DNA from: Pseudomonadota bacterium
Lineage (GTDB): Bacteria; Pseudomonadota; Alphaproteobacteria; Reyranellales; Reyranellaceae
NCBI GenBank assembly: GCA_023416135.1
Contig: JAEZIF010000132.1
Span: 1 to 29,100 of the forward strand
Reading direction: 5' to 3'
Length of the DNA: 29,100 nucleotides
Shown here: one piece after another, positions 22,242-29,100 of the stretch
How positions within the stretch are numbered: position 1 is the stretch's first letter
Layout: each line of letters begins with the position of its first letter
The notes under the pieces: generated by a model
The model's database searches: none
Told to the model about the DNA's origin: nothing
What the model saw: the letters and a program-made list of their open reading frames with translations, nothing else
Made by a program: the position numbers and the translations under genes

Positions 22242-22930
22242 AAATCGCGGCTCTCTTCAGTGCGACGTTCACCCTGACGAGCGCCGCTGCGCTGGCGCAA
22301 AGCGGCAGCGACGCACTGCGCGCCTGCTCGCTGCCGACCTATGAGGAGCGGATGCGATGCCTCGAGAAGCTGTCCGGCGACGTCACGCCGCCGCCGCCGC
22401 AGGCGGCGGCTCCTGCACCCGCTCCCGTTCCGGCAACTGGACCTGCACCCTTTCCATCTGCTGACGCCGGCGTTCCTGCTGTGACGCCTGCTCCGCCTCG
22501 ACTGCCCAGCAAATGGATCGTCAGCGAGACCCGGTCTCCCGTGGACTACTCGCCTGTGGCCATCGCCACCGCCTCGTCCGATGCTGGAACCAATGGCGTC
22601 CTCCAGCTCTCGATCGAGTGCCGCAACGGCCGCACCGAGATGGTGATCCGCAGTGCGCCGCTTATGCGACGCGCCGAGGACCATTTTGTCAGCTACACGA
22701 TCAACGACGCGCCACCGGTGGCGGTGGCGATCGGACTGTCATCTTCGGGCAGCGGCATCGCGCTGACAGGTGCGATCGCGGGCTTCCTGATGTCCCTGCC
22801 GACGGAAGGCACCATCGCCTTCCGTGTCGCTGACCGGCAGGGCGGCTCGCTCGAAGGACAATACGACCTGCCCGGCATCAAGGCGATGGTCGCCAGGATG
22901 GCCGGTCCGTGCAAGTGGCCCCGCAAATGA
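22238..22930 (+). CDS. Exported protein resembling VasI/TagO-type T6SS accessory proteins
   Basis: A 230-residue exported protein. A signal peptide (MKIAALFSATFTLTSAAALA) is followed by a short cysteine-bounded motif (LRACSLPTYEERMRCLEKL), a Pro/Ala linker and a beta-rich domain starting KWIVSETRSPVDYSPVAIA and containing LSIECRNGRTEMVI, GLSSSGSGIAL and a late cysteine. The 'CxxL...R..C...L' start and 'W.VSE..SP.D' strand resemble VasI/TagO-like proteins described beside type VI secretion systems, which also occur alone. No T6SS genes are in view. The ATG overlaps the TAXI stop (ATGA), so the two are translationally coupled. The family call is moderate; otherwise it is an exported protein of unknown function. 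Confidence 0.65.
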   Translation: MKIAALFSATFTLTSAAALAQSGSDALRACSLPTYEERMRCLEKLSGDVTPPPPQAAAPAPAPVPATGPAPFPSADAGVPAVTPAPPRLPSKWIVSETRSPVDYSPVAIATASSDAGTNGVLQLSIECRNGRTEMVIRSAPLMRRAEDHFVSYTINDAPPVAVAIGLSSSGSGIALTGAIAGFLMSLPTEGTIAFRVADRQGGSLEGQYDLPGIKAMVARMAGPCKWPRK

Positions 22931-22940
22931 GGAGACGACG

Positions 22941-23432
22941 ATGAGAAGGTTCGACCAAGCGCTGCATTTGGCCGCGGTAGGCGTGGCGCTCCTGGTTGTT
23001 GCTCCTCCGAGCGTGGCGCAAAGCAGAGAGCACGCAACGACCAAGCCGGCAACGGCCTCTCTCAAGGCGCATCGCCTGGTGCTGCAGGTCAACAGCAGCG
23101 AGCCGGCGACGATGACCCTGGCGCTCAACAACGCGACCAACGTCGAGCAGCACTACAAGGACCGCGGCGAGAAGATCGAGATCGAAATCGTCACCTTCGG
23201 ACCCGGCCTGCACATGTTGCGTGACGACACCTCGCCGGTGAAAGACCGGATCAAGGCGATCGCCGACAAGAGCCCGGCAATCTCCTTCAAGGCCTGCGGC
23301 AACACCCAGGAGAACATGGGCAAGGCCGAGAACAAGGCGATCCCCCTGGTGGCCCAGGCCACGCTGGTGAAGTCGGGCGTGGTCCGGCTCATCGAGTTGC
23401 AGGAACAGGGTTGGACCTACGTCAGACCCTGA
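22941..23432 (+). CDS. Periplasmic DsrE-family protein
   Basis: A 163-residue exported protein. A signal peptide (LHLAAVGVALLVVAPPSVAQ, about residues 8-27) precedes a DsrE/DsrF-like fold: RLVLQVNSSEPATMTLALNNATNV, KIEIEIVTFGPGLHML, then SFKACGNTQENM with the single cysteine at the position used by many DsrE-like proteins, and a C-terminal VVRLIELQEQGWTYVRP. Cytoplasmic DsrE proteins carry sulfur between enzymes; exported single-domain members (COG1416-like) are common but unexplained. GAGGAGA lies before the ATG at 22941, 10 bases after the previous stop, making it the fourth gene of the operon. Confidence 0.82.
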   Translation: MRRFDQALHLAAVGVALLVVAPPSVAQSREHATTKPATASLKAHRLVLQVNSSEPATMTLALNNATNVEQHYKDRGEKIEIEIVTFGPGLHMLRDDTSPVKDRIKAIADKSPAISFKACGNTQENMGKAENKAIPLVAQATLVKSGVVRLIELQEQGWTYVRP

Positions 23433-23476
23433 CAGGGTGTGACCGCGCTGCGCCCGCCGTCACGGGCAAGGGGACC

Positions 23477-23502
23477 GGAACGGCATCGCGCGACGCTCCG
23501 TT
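23477..23502 (+). promoter_or_regulatory. EcfG-type promoter, perfect match, before the YihY/BrkB gene
   Basis: GGAAC (23477-23481), exactly 17 bases, CGTT (23499-23502), in the 83-bp gap after the DsrE-like gene and on the same strand as the next gene. Predicted transcription starts about 23509, only a few bases before the first ATG, so the message may be nearly leaderless or start translation at 23525 or 23531. Confidence 0.72.
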
Positions 23503-23515
23503 CTGTCCCCACAAC

Positions 23516-24640
23516 ATGGGCTCGATGGCCATGGGCGTCTGGGAACTGGCCAAGGAAACGGCAAAGGGCTTCATCGCCGACGAAGCCTTGAGCCACGGGG
23601 CGGCGATCGCCTACTACACCTTGTTTGCCGTCGCACCCGTGTTGCTGATCATCATCGCCATCGCCGGGCTGGTGTTCGGCCGAGACGCGGCGGAGGTCGC
23701 CATCGTCGCCCAGCTGAGCGGTTTGATGGGCGAGTCGACGGCCAAGGCGCTGGAAGAGATCGTGCACAAGGTCCGAGACCGGCAAAGCGGATGGTGGGCA
23801 ACGGCGGTCGGCTTCGGCACCCTGATCCTCACGGCGACAGGGGTATTCGGTGAGGTCCAGTCGGCGCTGAACGTCATCTGGAAGGCCAAGGACCATCGGT
23901 CAAAGGAACGCCGCTCGACGCTCGGTCGGCTGGCGCGGGCTCGCGCCGCCAGCCTGGGCCTGGTGGTGACCGCGGGCTTCCTGATCACGGTGTCTCTCGC
24001 CGTAAGTGCGGCCCTCGAAGCGCTGTCGAGCTACCTGCGGGGTCTCTTTCCGGGCTCGGAAGCCCTGCTCACGGTCGTCGATTTCGCGATCTCCACGGCG
24101 CTCATCGGCTTCCTGTTCGCGGCGATCTACAAGGTGCTGCCCGACAAGCCCATTGCCTGGCGCGACGTGGCGATCGGTGCGCTCGTCACGGCATTGCTGT
24201 TCGAAGCGGGCAAGTATCTGATTGCCCTCTACATCGGCAAGAGCGACGTGGCCTCGACCTACGGCGCGGCAGGAGCGCTGGTGGTGCTGTTGCTATGGAT
24301 CTATTACACGGCGCAGATCTTCCTGCTTGGCGCCGAGTTCACCTACGCCTATGCGCGTCGCTATGGCAGCTTCTCCGCGGCGGGCCGGGCAGGCCCACCA
24401 TCAGGCAGCGCCGAGGGCGACGCGCTTCGTGAGTTGCTGGCGGACGCGGAACGAAACGTGGAGCTCACCGCCCGGCGGGTGGAGCGGGAGCGCCGATCCG
24501 TCGAGCTCGTCGAGCACCAGCGACAGGACGCCCGAGGAGCCCGACGAGCGCTGGCCATCGCTGAACGGGCGCTGAGGATGCGGACCGAATATCGCGACCG
24601 GCTGCGGCAGGACATCGGGGCTCAAGACGTCGGCATCTAG
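23516..24640 (+). CDS. YihY/BrkB family inner-membrane protein with C-terminal coiled coil
   Basis: A 374-residue integral membrane protein of the YihY/virulence factor BrkB family (older name 'ribonuclease BN-like'). Six or so membrane segments: GAAIAYYTLFAVAPVLLIIIAIAG, the GWWATAVGFGTLILTATGVF region, LGLVVTAGFLITVSL, FAISTALIGFLFAAIYKVLPD, the conserved WRDVAIGALVTALLFEAGKYLIALYIG and YGAAGALVVLLLWIYYTAQIFLLGAEFTYAYA. The last ~75 residues are a highly charged helical extension (DALRELLADAERNVELTARRVERERR), longer than typical. Molecular function of the family is unsettled. ATGs at 23516, 23525 and 23531 are all possible and none has a ribosome site; an EcfG promoter sits directly upstream. 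Confidence 0.9.
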   Translation: MGSMAMGVWELAKETAKGFIADEALSHGAAIAYYTLFAVAPVLLIIIAIAGLVFGRDAAEVAIVAQLSGLMGESTAKALEEIVHKVRDRQSGWWATAVGFGTLILTATGVFGEVQSALNVIWKAKDHRSKERRSTLGRLARARAASLGLVVTAGFLITVSLAVSAALEALSSYLRGLFPGSEALLTVVDFAISTALIGFLFAAIYKVLPDKPIAWRDVAIGALVTALLFEAGKYLIALYIGKSDVASTYGAAGALVVLLLWIYYTAQIFLLGAEFTYAYARRYGSFSAAGRAGPPSGSAEGDALRELLADAERNVELTARRVERERRSVELVEHQRQDARGARRALAIAERALRMRTEYRDRLRQDIGAQDVGI

Positions 24641-24682
24641 CGGTGGCGAAGCAACGCAACGGAGGGCCAAGCGTTATCGCGC

Positions 24683-24952
24683 ATGCTGAGACACCTGGGC
24701 GATTTCGAACTGGAGACACTGCGCAAGCTCGCGAACGGCGAATCCGTGTCGCTGTCATCGCACCTTCGGCTTCGCCTGGAAATGGCAGGGGTCATTCAAG
24801 ATGGACCACGCGGCATCGTCCTGACGGGCGTTGGGCGGCGGCTGGCCAACGAGAAGCGGGACGTTGCCGTCAGCAGCCCCCTTCCGGAGCCCAAATTTGT
24901 CCGGGACCGCCGCGGGCGGCGCTTACCCTTTCAGCGCAAATCGGTCTTCTGA
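24683..24952 (+). CDS. Small hypothetical protein, winged-helix-like
   Basis: An 89-residue protein. The first 55 residues (HLGDFELETLRKLANGESVSLSSHLRLRLEMAGVIQDGPRGIVLTGVGRRLA) look like a small helix-turn-helix/winged-helix unit: a helix, SSHLRLRLEMAG, then a wing-like strand pair with G-I-V-L-T. The tail is basic. Such short proteins recur in Hyphomicrobiales with no assigned role; DNA binding is a guess. GGAGGG lies 16 bases upstream, too far to be ideal, so the start is not firm. It lies 42 bases after the BrkB gene and may be co-transcribed. Confidence 0.62.
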   Translation: MLRHLGDFELETLRKLANGESVSLSSHLRLRLEMAGVIQDGPRGIVLTGVGRRLANEKRDVAVSSPLPEPKFVRDRRGRRLPFQRKSVF

Positions 24953-25003
24953 GCTCCATGACCGAATCGTGATCTTGCAACATCCTGAACGCCGGCCCTC
25001 GTG

Positions 25004-25423
25004 ATGTCCGTTGCCGCCTCCGAACACCCCTTGCTTGCCGGCGGCTGCCTGTGTGGCGCGGTTCGTTGGCAGGCCCCTGCGAGCCCACGCGCTGTCCATC
25101 ATTGCCATTGCGGCATGTGCCGCCGCTGGACCGGCTCCGCCTTCGCCACACTGGTTTGGTTTTCCCGCAGCGACCTTACGTGGGATGGCGCAGCGCCCGC
25201 GCTCTTTCGCTCCTCCCCGATCGCGGTCCGCAGCCATTGTGAACGGTGCGGTACGCCCCTGGCGTTGGCCTACGACGGGAGGGGCGATATCGCCTTGGCC
25301 GTCGGCACTCTCGACGACCCGGCCGCAGTGACGCCCCGTCATCACTACGGCGCGGAGGGCCGCTTGCCGTGGGTGGACATCGGCAAGGATCTGCCAAGCA
25401 GGGAAACACGCGAGCGATGGTAG
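25004..25423 (+). CDS. GFA-family zinc protein (glutathione-dependent formaldehyde-activating enzyme-like)
   Basis: A 139-residue protein of the GFA/CENP-V family. The zinc-binding pattern is complete: GGCLCGAVRW (about 15-24), HHCHCGMCRRWTGS and, later, HCERCGTPLAL. The archetype Gfa condenses formaldehyde with glutathione, but most family members are uncharacterised and may bind other thiol adducts, so the substrate is not assigned. ATG 25004 is chosen over the overlapping GTG at 25001. It is convergent with katE; an IR between the stops may end both transcripts. Confidence 0.9.
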   Translation: MSVAASEHPLLAGGCLCGAVRWQAPASPRAVHHCHCGMCRRWTGSAFATLVWFSRSDLTWDGAAPALFRSSPIAVRSHCERCGTPLALAYDGRGDIALAVGTLDDPAAVTPRHHYGAEGRLPWVDIGKDLPSRETRERW

Positions 25424-25434
25424 CTCTCGATGAA

Positions 25435-25454
25435 GAGCGCTCATCGCTGCGCTC
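25435..25454. terminator. Stem-loop between convergent GFA and katE genes
   Basis: GAGCGC (25435-25440) and GCGCTC (25449-25454) form a 6-bp stem with an 8-base loop, placed 12 bases after the GFA stop and two before the katE stop. Its position suits a bidirectional terminator. There is no U-run. Confidence 0.4.
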
Positions 25455-25456
25455 GG

Positions 25457-27721
25457 CTAGGCTGGTCGCAGTACGGAGACGCGCCGGGGGAACCGGTGCC
25501 GTTCGAGTGCGACCGTCAGCTGCGCCGTCAAGGCATCAGCTTCGGCCACGGTGACGCCGTCGCTCGATGCCGGCACGCCGGCCGCCTCGAGCAGAGCCTC
25601 GCCATCCGACGCGACGGCGATCGGCTTGCCATGCCGCCATGCCTCGTGGATGAAGCGTTGTGCCAGCGTCTGGGCCGCCAGGGCCGGCCCGACACCCGTC
25701 GGCACGAGCACGGCATCGTAAACCACCGATGCCGCATTGGGGGCGGCCCGATTGACTTTCATGGGCCCATCGCTGGCGGCGACGGTACCCGCTCGAGGCC
25801 CGATTGTTTCGGGCACCAGTTCGGCTGCAGTCAGTGCCGCGACGATTGCCTCGACCTCTGCGGTATCGATGCCGTCGCCGACCATCACGGCGACCTTGCG
25901 GCCTTTGATGGTGGGGACAGGCTTGTCCATGCTGAGCGCCGGGGATTTCAGTTTCCCGGCATCCTTGCGCAACGGACCAGCCGGCGTCGGCGCCGAAGGC
26001 GTCGGCGCCTCGGGCGAGCCGGCACGGCTGACCGCGACGCCGGTCGCTTCGGAAACCATCGCCGCAAGATCCTCGTGAATGTTTACCAGGATCTCATTCA
26101 TAGTGCGGTCGCGCACGGCCTCGTCGACCACCTGGTTCAACTCGAAGGCGAAGGCGGCAGCGATGTGGTCCTTCTCCCAGTCGCTCATGCTGTTCCAGAA
26201 CTGGGTCGCCTGGCTGAAATGATCGGCGAAGCTCGGGCTGCGCTCGCGCACCTTGGGACCGGCCTCCTCCTTGACCGCGACCGAACGGAAGGCGGCCGCT
26301 GCTGCCGGCGAATGCATCGGACAACCGCCGCCCAGGCTGTTGGGAAAGTAGGAAACGCGCCCCTTGTTGATGGTCATGCGGGCAAAGCCGTCGCGCTGGT
26401 TGTTGTCGGCCGGGCGCAGCGAGCGATTGATCGGCAGCTCATGGAAGTTGGGCCCGACGCGGCGCAGCTGGGTATCGATGTAGGAGAACAGCCTTCCCTG
26501 CAGCAGTGGGTCGTTGGTGAAGTCGATGCCGGGAATGATGTGACCGGTGTGAAAGGCCACCTGCTCCGTCTCGGCAAAGAAGTTGTCCGGGTTGCGGTTG
26601 AGCGTGAGCTTGCCCACCGGAATGACCGGGACGATCTCCTCGGGAATGATCTTGGTGGCGTCCAGGAGATCGAAGCCGAACTTGTGTTCGTCGGCCTCCT
26701 CGACGACCTGCAGGCCGAGTTCGTACTCCGGGAAGTCGCCGCGTTCGATCGATTCCCAGAGGTCGCGACGGTTGAAATCCGGGTCCTTGCCGGAAATGAG
26801 CTGCGCCTCCTCCCACACCAGCGAGCAGACGCCCTTCAGCGGCTTCCAGTGGAACTTCACGAAGCGCGATACGCCTTCGGCATTGATCAGCCGGAAGGTA
26901 TGGACGCCGAAGCCTTCCATGGTGGCAAAGCTGCGCGGCAGGGCGCGGTCGCTCATCACCCACATCAGCATGTGGGCGCTCTCCGGCGTCAGCGACGCGA
27001 AGTCCCAGAAGGTGTCGTGTGCCGACTGGGCCTGCGGGATCTCGTTGTGCGGCTCGGGTTTCACTGCATGGATCAGGTCGGGAAACTTGTTGGCATCCTG
27101 GATGAAGAACACCGGCATGTTGTTGCCGACCAGGTCCCACACGCCGTCGGGCGTATAAAACTTCACGGCGAAGCCGCGCACGTCGCGCGGCGTATCGGTC
27201 GAGCCGCGCGAGCCCGCCACCGTCGAGAAGCGCACGAAGACCGGTGTCTGGACGGCCGGATCTTGCAGCGGTGCAGCCATGGTGAGATGGGCCTGGCTCT
27301 CGTAGACCTGGAAGATGCCATGTGCGGCCGCCCCGCGGGCATGGACCACGCGTTCGGGAATGCGCTCGTGATCGAAGTGCGTGATCTTCTCGCGCATCAG
27401 GATGTCTTCGAGCAGCGTCGGGCCGCGCACGTGGGACTTCAGCGAATTCTGGTCGTCGCTGACGCCGACCCCCTGGTTGGTCGTCAGTTGCTCGCCGGGC
27501 GCGAGCGAATCGGGGCGCAACGTGAGGGTCTTGTCGGTCTCCTGCGGCACCGACGGCGGCTTGTCGTTCGGCGTTACCTGGCCTGAGGTGCGCGACGGCA
27601 TCGGCGGGATCGTCTTGGCGGTCTTGGAGGCCTCCGACTTTGGCTGGGAGGATCGCGACCCCGGTTTCGCGGCGGGTTTCTTGGCGGAGGTCGTGGGCTG
27701 AGCGGGCCGTTTGGTAGACAT
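25457..27721 (-). CDS. katE: Large-subunit catalase (HPII/KatE type)
   Basis: A 754-residue catalase of the large-subunit clade, converting hydrogen peroxide to water and oxygen. A ~75-residue Lys/Ser/Pro-rich N-terminal tail (STKRPAQPTTSAKKPAAKPG) precedes the catalase core: active histidine in RVVHARGAAAHG (about 127), GNNMPVFFIQDA (about 199-210, containing the catalytic asparagine) and the heme tyrosine in GRLFSYIDTQ (about 414). The extra C-terminal flavodoxin/DJ-1-like domain typical of HPII follows (KGRKVAVMVGDGIDTAEV, about 606 on). AAGGGA precedes the ATG at 27721; an extension to 27787 is unsupported. An EcfG-like promoter lies about 150 bases upstream. Confidence 0.95.
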   Translation of the reverse strand: MSTKRPAQPTTSAKKPAAKPGSRSSQPKSEASKTAKTIPPMPSRTSGQVTPNDKPPSVPQETDKTLTLRPDSLAPGEQLTTNQGVGVSDDQNSLKSHVRGPTLLEDILMREKITHFDHERIPERVVHARGAAAHGIFQVYESQAHLTMAAPLQDPAVQTPVFVRFSTVAGSRGSTDTPRDVRGFAVKFYTPDGVWDLVGNNMPVFFIQDANKFPDLIHAVKPEPHNEIPQAQSAHDTFWDFASLTPESAHMLMWVMSDRALPRSFATMEGFGVHTFRLINAEGVSRFVKFHWKPLKGVCSLVWEEAQLISGKDPDFNRRDLWESIERGDFPEYELGLQVVEEADEHKFGFDLLDATKIIPEEIVPVIPVGKLTLNRNPDNFFAETEQVAFHTGHIIPGIDFTNDPLLQGRLFSYIDTQLRRVGPNFHELPINRSLRPADNNQRDGFARMTINKGRVSYFPNSLGGGCPMHSPAAAAAFRSVAVKEEAGPKVRERSPSFADHFSQATQFWNSMSDWEKDHIAAAFAFELNQVVDEAVRDRTMNEILVNIHEDLAAMVSEATGVAVSRAGSPEAPTPSAPTPAGPLRKDAGKLKSPALSMDKPVPTIKGRKVAVMVGDGIDTAEVEAIVAALTAAELVPETIGPRAGTVAASDGPMKVNRAAPNAASVVYDAVLVPTGVGPALAAQTLAQRFIHEAWRHGKPIAVASDGEALLEAAGVPASSDGVTVAEADALTAQLTVALERHRFPRRVSVLRPA

Positions 27722-27792
27722 GCTGCTGGTCCCTTTGCTTCGCTGGTCGTTGGTCTCTGGCTGTCGGCGCGAGGAGAAACGAGGCACCGAGT

Positions 27793-27807
27793 TTGGAGTT
27801 GCTCCAA
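27793..27807. promoter_or_regulatory. Short palindrome in the katE leader
   Basis: TTGGAG, loop TTG, CTCCAA: a perfect 6-bp stem with a 3-base loop, 72 bases before the katE ATG and downstream of its predicted promoter. It could be an operator or an mRNA hairpin. No regulator is indicated. Confidence 0.3.
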
Positions 27808-27867
27808 GTCGAGCGGCATTGTTCGAACCTCACCGAGCGGCCGCGAGACAGCAATTGCCCGACCATG

Positions 27868-27895
27868 GCAACCTTGGCCTTCGGCGCCTCGTTCC
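27868..27895. promoter_or_regulatory. Overlapping divergent EcfG-type promoter (katE and YqjD operon)
   Basis: On the minus strand GGAAC (27895-27891), 17 bases, GGTT (27873-27870) points to katE; on the plus strand GCAAC (27868-27872), 17 bases, CGTT (27890-27893) points to the YqjD-like gene. Each has one mismatch to GGAAC-N17-CGTT, and the two share the same 28 bases. The plus-strand start of transcription near 27900 leaves about 25 bases with a good ribosome site. Confidence 0.6.
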
Positions 27896-27925
27896 TGTCA
27901 CAAGGACGGACACACGGAGGCGCGC

Positions 27926-28351
27926 ATGGCGGACAACACCCACCAGACAACCGAGCAGGCAACGGGGGTTGCCCGTGCCGTAGGCGAAGCGGTCGGCAAG
28001 AAGGTCGAAGAGGTAGCGGACAAGTCGAAGCAGGCCGGCGCCGATGCCGCGGCCGGTCTCGGACGCACTGCCAGCGCCATCGCCGACAGCGTCGCCGAAC
28101 AATCGCCGGCCATTGCCGACTATGTGCGCGGCGCGGGTGAAAAGATCGACCGGCTGGCAAACGATCTTCGCGACAAGAAAGTGGGCGACCTCATGAACTC
28201 GGCCGTGGAGTTCGGCCGCTCGCAGCCCGTCGCCATGATCGCCGGCGCCGCTCTGGTGGGATTCGCCCTGTCACGGCTGATCAAGGCCGGCGCGGCGCCC
28301 CCGTCCGACACCGCCAGTCCGAGCGGCAGCAGCCAGGAGGAGCAGGCATGA
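27926..28351 (+). CDS. YqjD/ElaB-like membrane-anchored helical protein
   Basis: A 141-residue protein. Residues 1-95 are amphipathic helix with Ala/Lys/Asp repeats (VGEAVGKKVEEVADKSKQAGADAAAGL, IADYVRGAGEKIDRLANDL), then SQPVAMIAGAALVGFALSRLIKAG gives a single C-terminal membrane segment, the plan of the YqjD/ElaB/DUF883-like stress proteins that tether ribosomes or bind the membrane in stationary phase. ACGGAGG precedes the ATG at 27926. Its stop overlaps the next start (ATGA). It is the first gene of an apparent stress operon divergent from katE. Function by family resemblance only. Confidence 0.75.
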   Translation: MADNTHQTTEQATGVARAVGEAVGKKVEEVADKSKQAGADAAAGLGRTASAIADSVAEQSPAIADYVRGAGEKIDRLANDLRDKKVGDLMNSAVEFGRSQPVAMIAGAALVGFALSRLIKAGAAPPSDTASPSGSSQEEQA

Positions 28352-28746
28352 TGCTCAACACGCCCCGCCGTCCCGGCGTCGTGACCCTGTTCACCGCCGC
28401 CATCGCGCAGTCGACCGACCTGGTCCAGACGGAGTTCCGGCTGGCACGCGCCGAGATTTCCGAGAAGCTCGCGGCGCTCCGCGTCGGCCTCGCCATGATG
28501 GCCGTCGGCGCTATCTTCCTGATCGCTGCCCTCGGCATGCTGCTCCAGGCGTTGGTGAGCGTGCTGATCGCCAGCGGCATGTCCCCGCCCGTCGCTATCC
28601 TGCTGGTCGCCGGCGGCGCCGCCGTGATCGGCTTGGTGCTCTTTCTGATGGGCCAGAAGCGGCTCGATCCGGAGGAGTTGGTTCCCGACCGTACCCTGAC
28701 CTCGCTGTCTCGCGATGGCCGCATGATGAAGGAGACCGTGACATGA
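28348..28746 (+). CDS. Phage-holin-family (holin-X/DUF1469-like) membrane protein
   Basis: A 132-residue protein with an N-terminal amphipathic helix (FTAAIAQSTDLVQTEFRLARAEISEKLAALR), then two membrane segments (VGLAMMAVGAIFLIAALGMLLQALVSVLIASG and VAILLVAGGAAVIGLVLFLM) and a short charged tail. This is the layout of the 'phage holin family'/Actinobacterial holin-X proteins, which in proteobacteria sit next to YqjD-like and DUF3618 genes and are not phage genes. It overlaps the previous stop and the next start (both ATGA), so the three are translationally coupled. The true role is unknown. Confidence 0.82.
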   Translation: MMLNTPRRPGVVTLFTAAIAQSTDLVQTEFRLARAEISEKLAALRVGLAMMAVGAIFLIAALGMLLQALVSVLIASGMSPPVAILLVAGGAAVIGLVLFLMGQKRLDPEELVPDRTLTSLSRDGRMMKETVT

Positions 28747-29100
28747 CCTCGACCGCTCGCCTGCAACGCGAGGCGGATGCCAGCCGCATCGAGCTCGCCG
28801 ATACGCTCGGCCAGCTGCGCGACGGCCTGGCCCCTTCGGCGCTGTCGACCGAAGCAATGGGGATGGCAAAGGAAACCGGTCTTTCCCTGGTTCGGACCCT
28901 TGCCGAGCAGGCACGGGCCAATCCGGTTCCCGCCCTGCTGATCGGCGCCGGCCTCACCATGTTGCTGACGCGTACCACGGGGTCCGATGTCATGGGAGCG
29001 GCGACCTCGACGTTGAAGACCGCCGCATCCGCCACCGCCGCCACGGCGTCGGGCGCCGCCGCGACCGCGGGATCGGCCGCCTCGAGGGCCGCCTCGTCGG
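28743..29100 (+). CDS. DUF3618 domain protein (5' part, continues past the window)
   Basis: An open frame from ATG 28743 to the window end (119 codons seen). The start reads TSTARLQREADASRIELADTLGQLRDGLAP, the DUF3618 signature (a short charged helix with 'R.ELA.TL..LR..L.P'), then a membrane-like ANPVPALLIGAGLTMLLTR and an Ala/Thr/Ser-rich tail. The start overlaps the previous stop by four bases (ATGA). With the YqjD-like and holin-family genes it forms a coupled trio common in alphaproteobacteria. Function unknown. Confidence 0.82.
   Translation, partial: MTSTARLQREADASRIELADTLGQLRDGLAPSALSTEAMGMAKETGLSLVRTLAEQARANPVPALLIGAGLTMLLTRTTGSDVMGAATSTLKTAASATAATASGAAATAGSAASRAASS

Noticed and set aside
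22238..22930. VasI-like protein as evidence for a type VI secretion system.
   Set aside because: No Tss genes are present; the similarity is limited to a short cysteine motif and one strand.
25430..27586. A 718-codon plus-strand frame opposite katE.
   Set aside because: It is a shadow of high-GC coding sequence; katE has complete catalytic motifs.
28348..28746. Holin-family gene as evidence for a prophage.
   Set aside because: The YqjD/holin/DUF3618 trio is a common chromosomal arrangement and there are no other phage genes.

Overview
The window looks like chromosomal DNA of a high-GC alphaproteobacterium, probably a soil or water heterotroph of the Hyphomicrobiales/Rhodospirillales type (Reyranella- or Bradyrhizobium-like). 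This is inferred from the high GC content, a Liv-type ABC importer next to CoA-ligase, VOC and CocE-type genes, a YqjD/holin/DUF3618 trio, and promoter-like sequences matching the alphaproteobacterial general-stress sigma factor EcfG (GGAAC-N16/17-CGTT). I see no rRNA, tRNA, CRISPR array, insertion sequence or prophage. All assignments come from reading the sequence and recalling families; no database search was run.

Layout. (1) 1-293: 3' end of a sugar-type ABC solute-binding protein gene. (2) 311-9096: a transport and catabolism block. It holds a luciferase-like monooxygenase (minus), a complete branched-chain-amino-acid-type ABC importer (binding protein, LivH, LivM, LivG, LivF; 1430-5994), a small unknown protein, a small secreted protein (minus), a PaaK-like acyl-CoA ligase and a VOC protein. 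(3) 9154-15941: envelope and housekeeping genes. These are an MlaC-like protein, a PPOX-type flavoprotein, a 69-residue protein, a site-2 protease, a PAS protein, a GH25 lysozyme-like lipoprotein, a membrane-anchored peptidoglycan-binding protein and a CocE/NonD hydrolase. (4) 15965-17183: a decayed stretch with a frameshifted TPR gene, a degenerate palindromic repeat, one small intact gene and a response-regulator scrap. (5) 17184-19838: an SDR oxidoreductase convergent with a thiamine-diphosphate enzyme of the pyruvate oxidase/acetolactate synthase type. (6) 20180-23432: a tight four-gene operon (membrane coiled-coil/Sel1-like protein, orphan TAXI-type binding protein, VasI-like protein, periplasmic DsrE-like protein). 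(7) 23516-29100: a stress block with a YihY/BrkB membrane protein, a small unknown protein, a GFA-type zinc protein, a large KatE catalase (minus), and a divergent operon of a YqjD-like protein, a holin-family protein and a truncated DUF3618 protein.

How the parts may work together. Two perfect and several one-mismatch EcfG-type promoter sequences lie in intergenic DNA, correctly oriented in front of envelope or stress genes (small secreted protein, YihY/BrkB, katE and the YqjD operon from one overlapping site; weaker ones before the PAS protein, the 69-residue protein and the MlaC-like gene). If they are real, much of the right half and some of the middle belongs to the general stress regulon. 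The least familiar system is the four-gene operon at 20180-23432: a TRAP-type binding protein with no permease, co-transcribed with three exported or membrane proteins of unrelated families.
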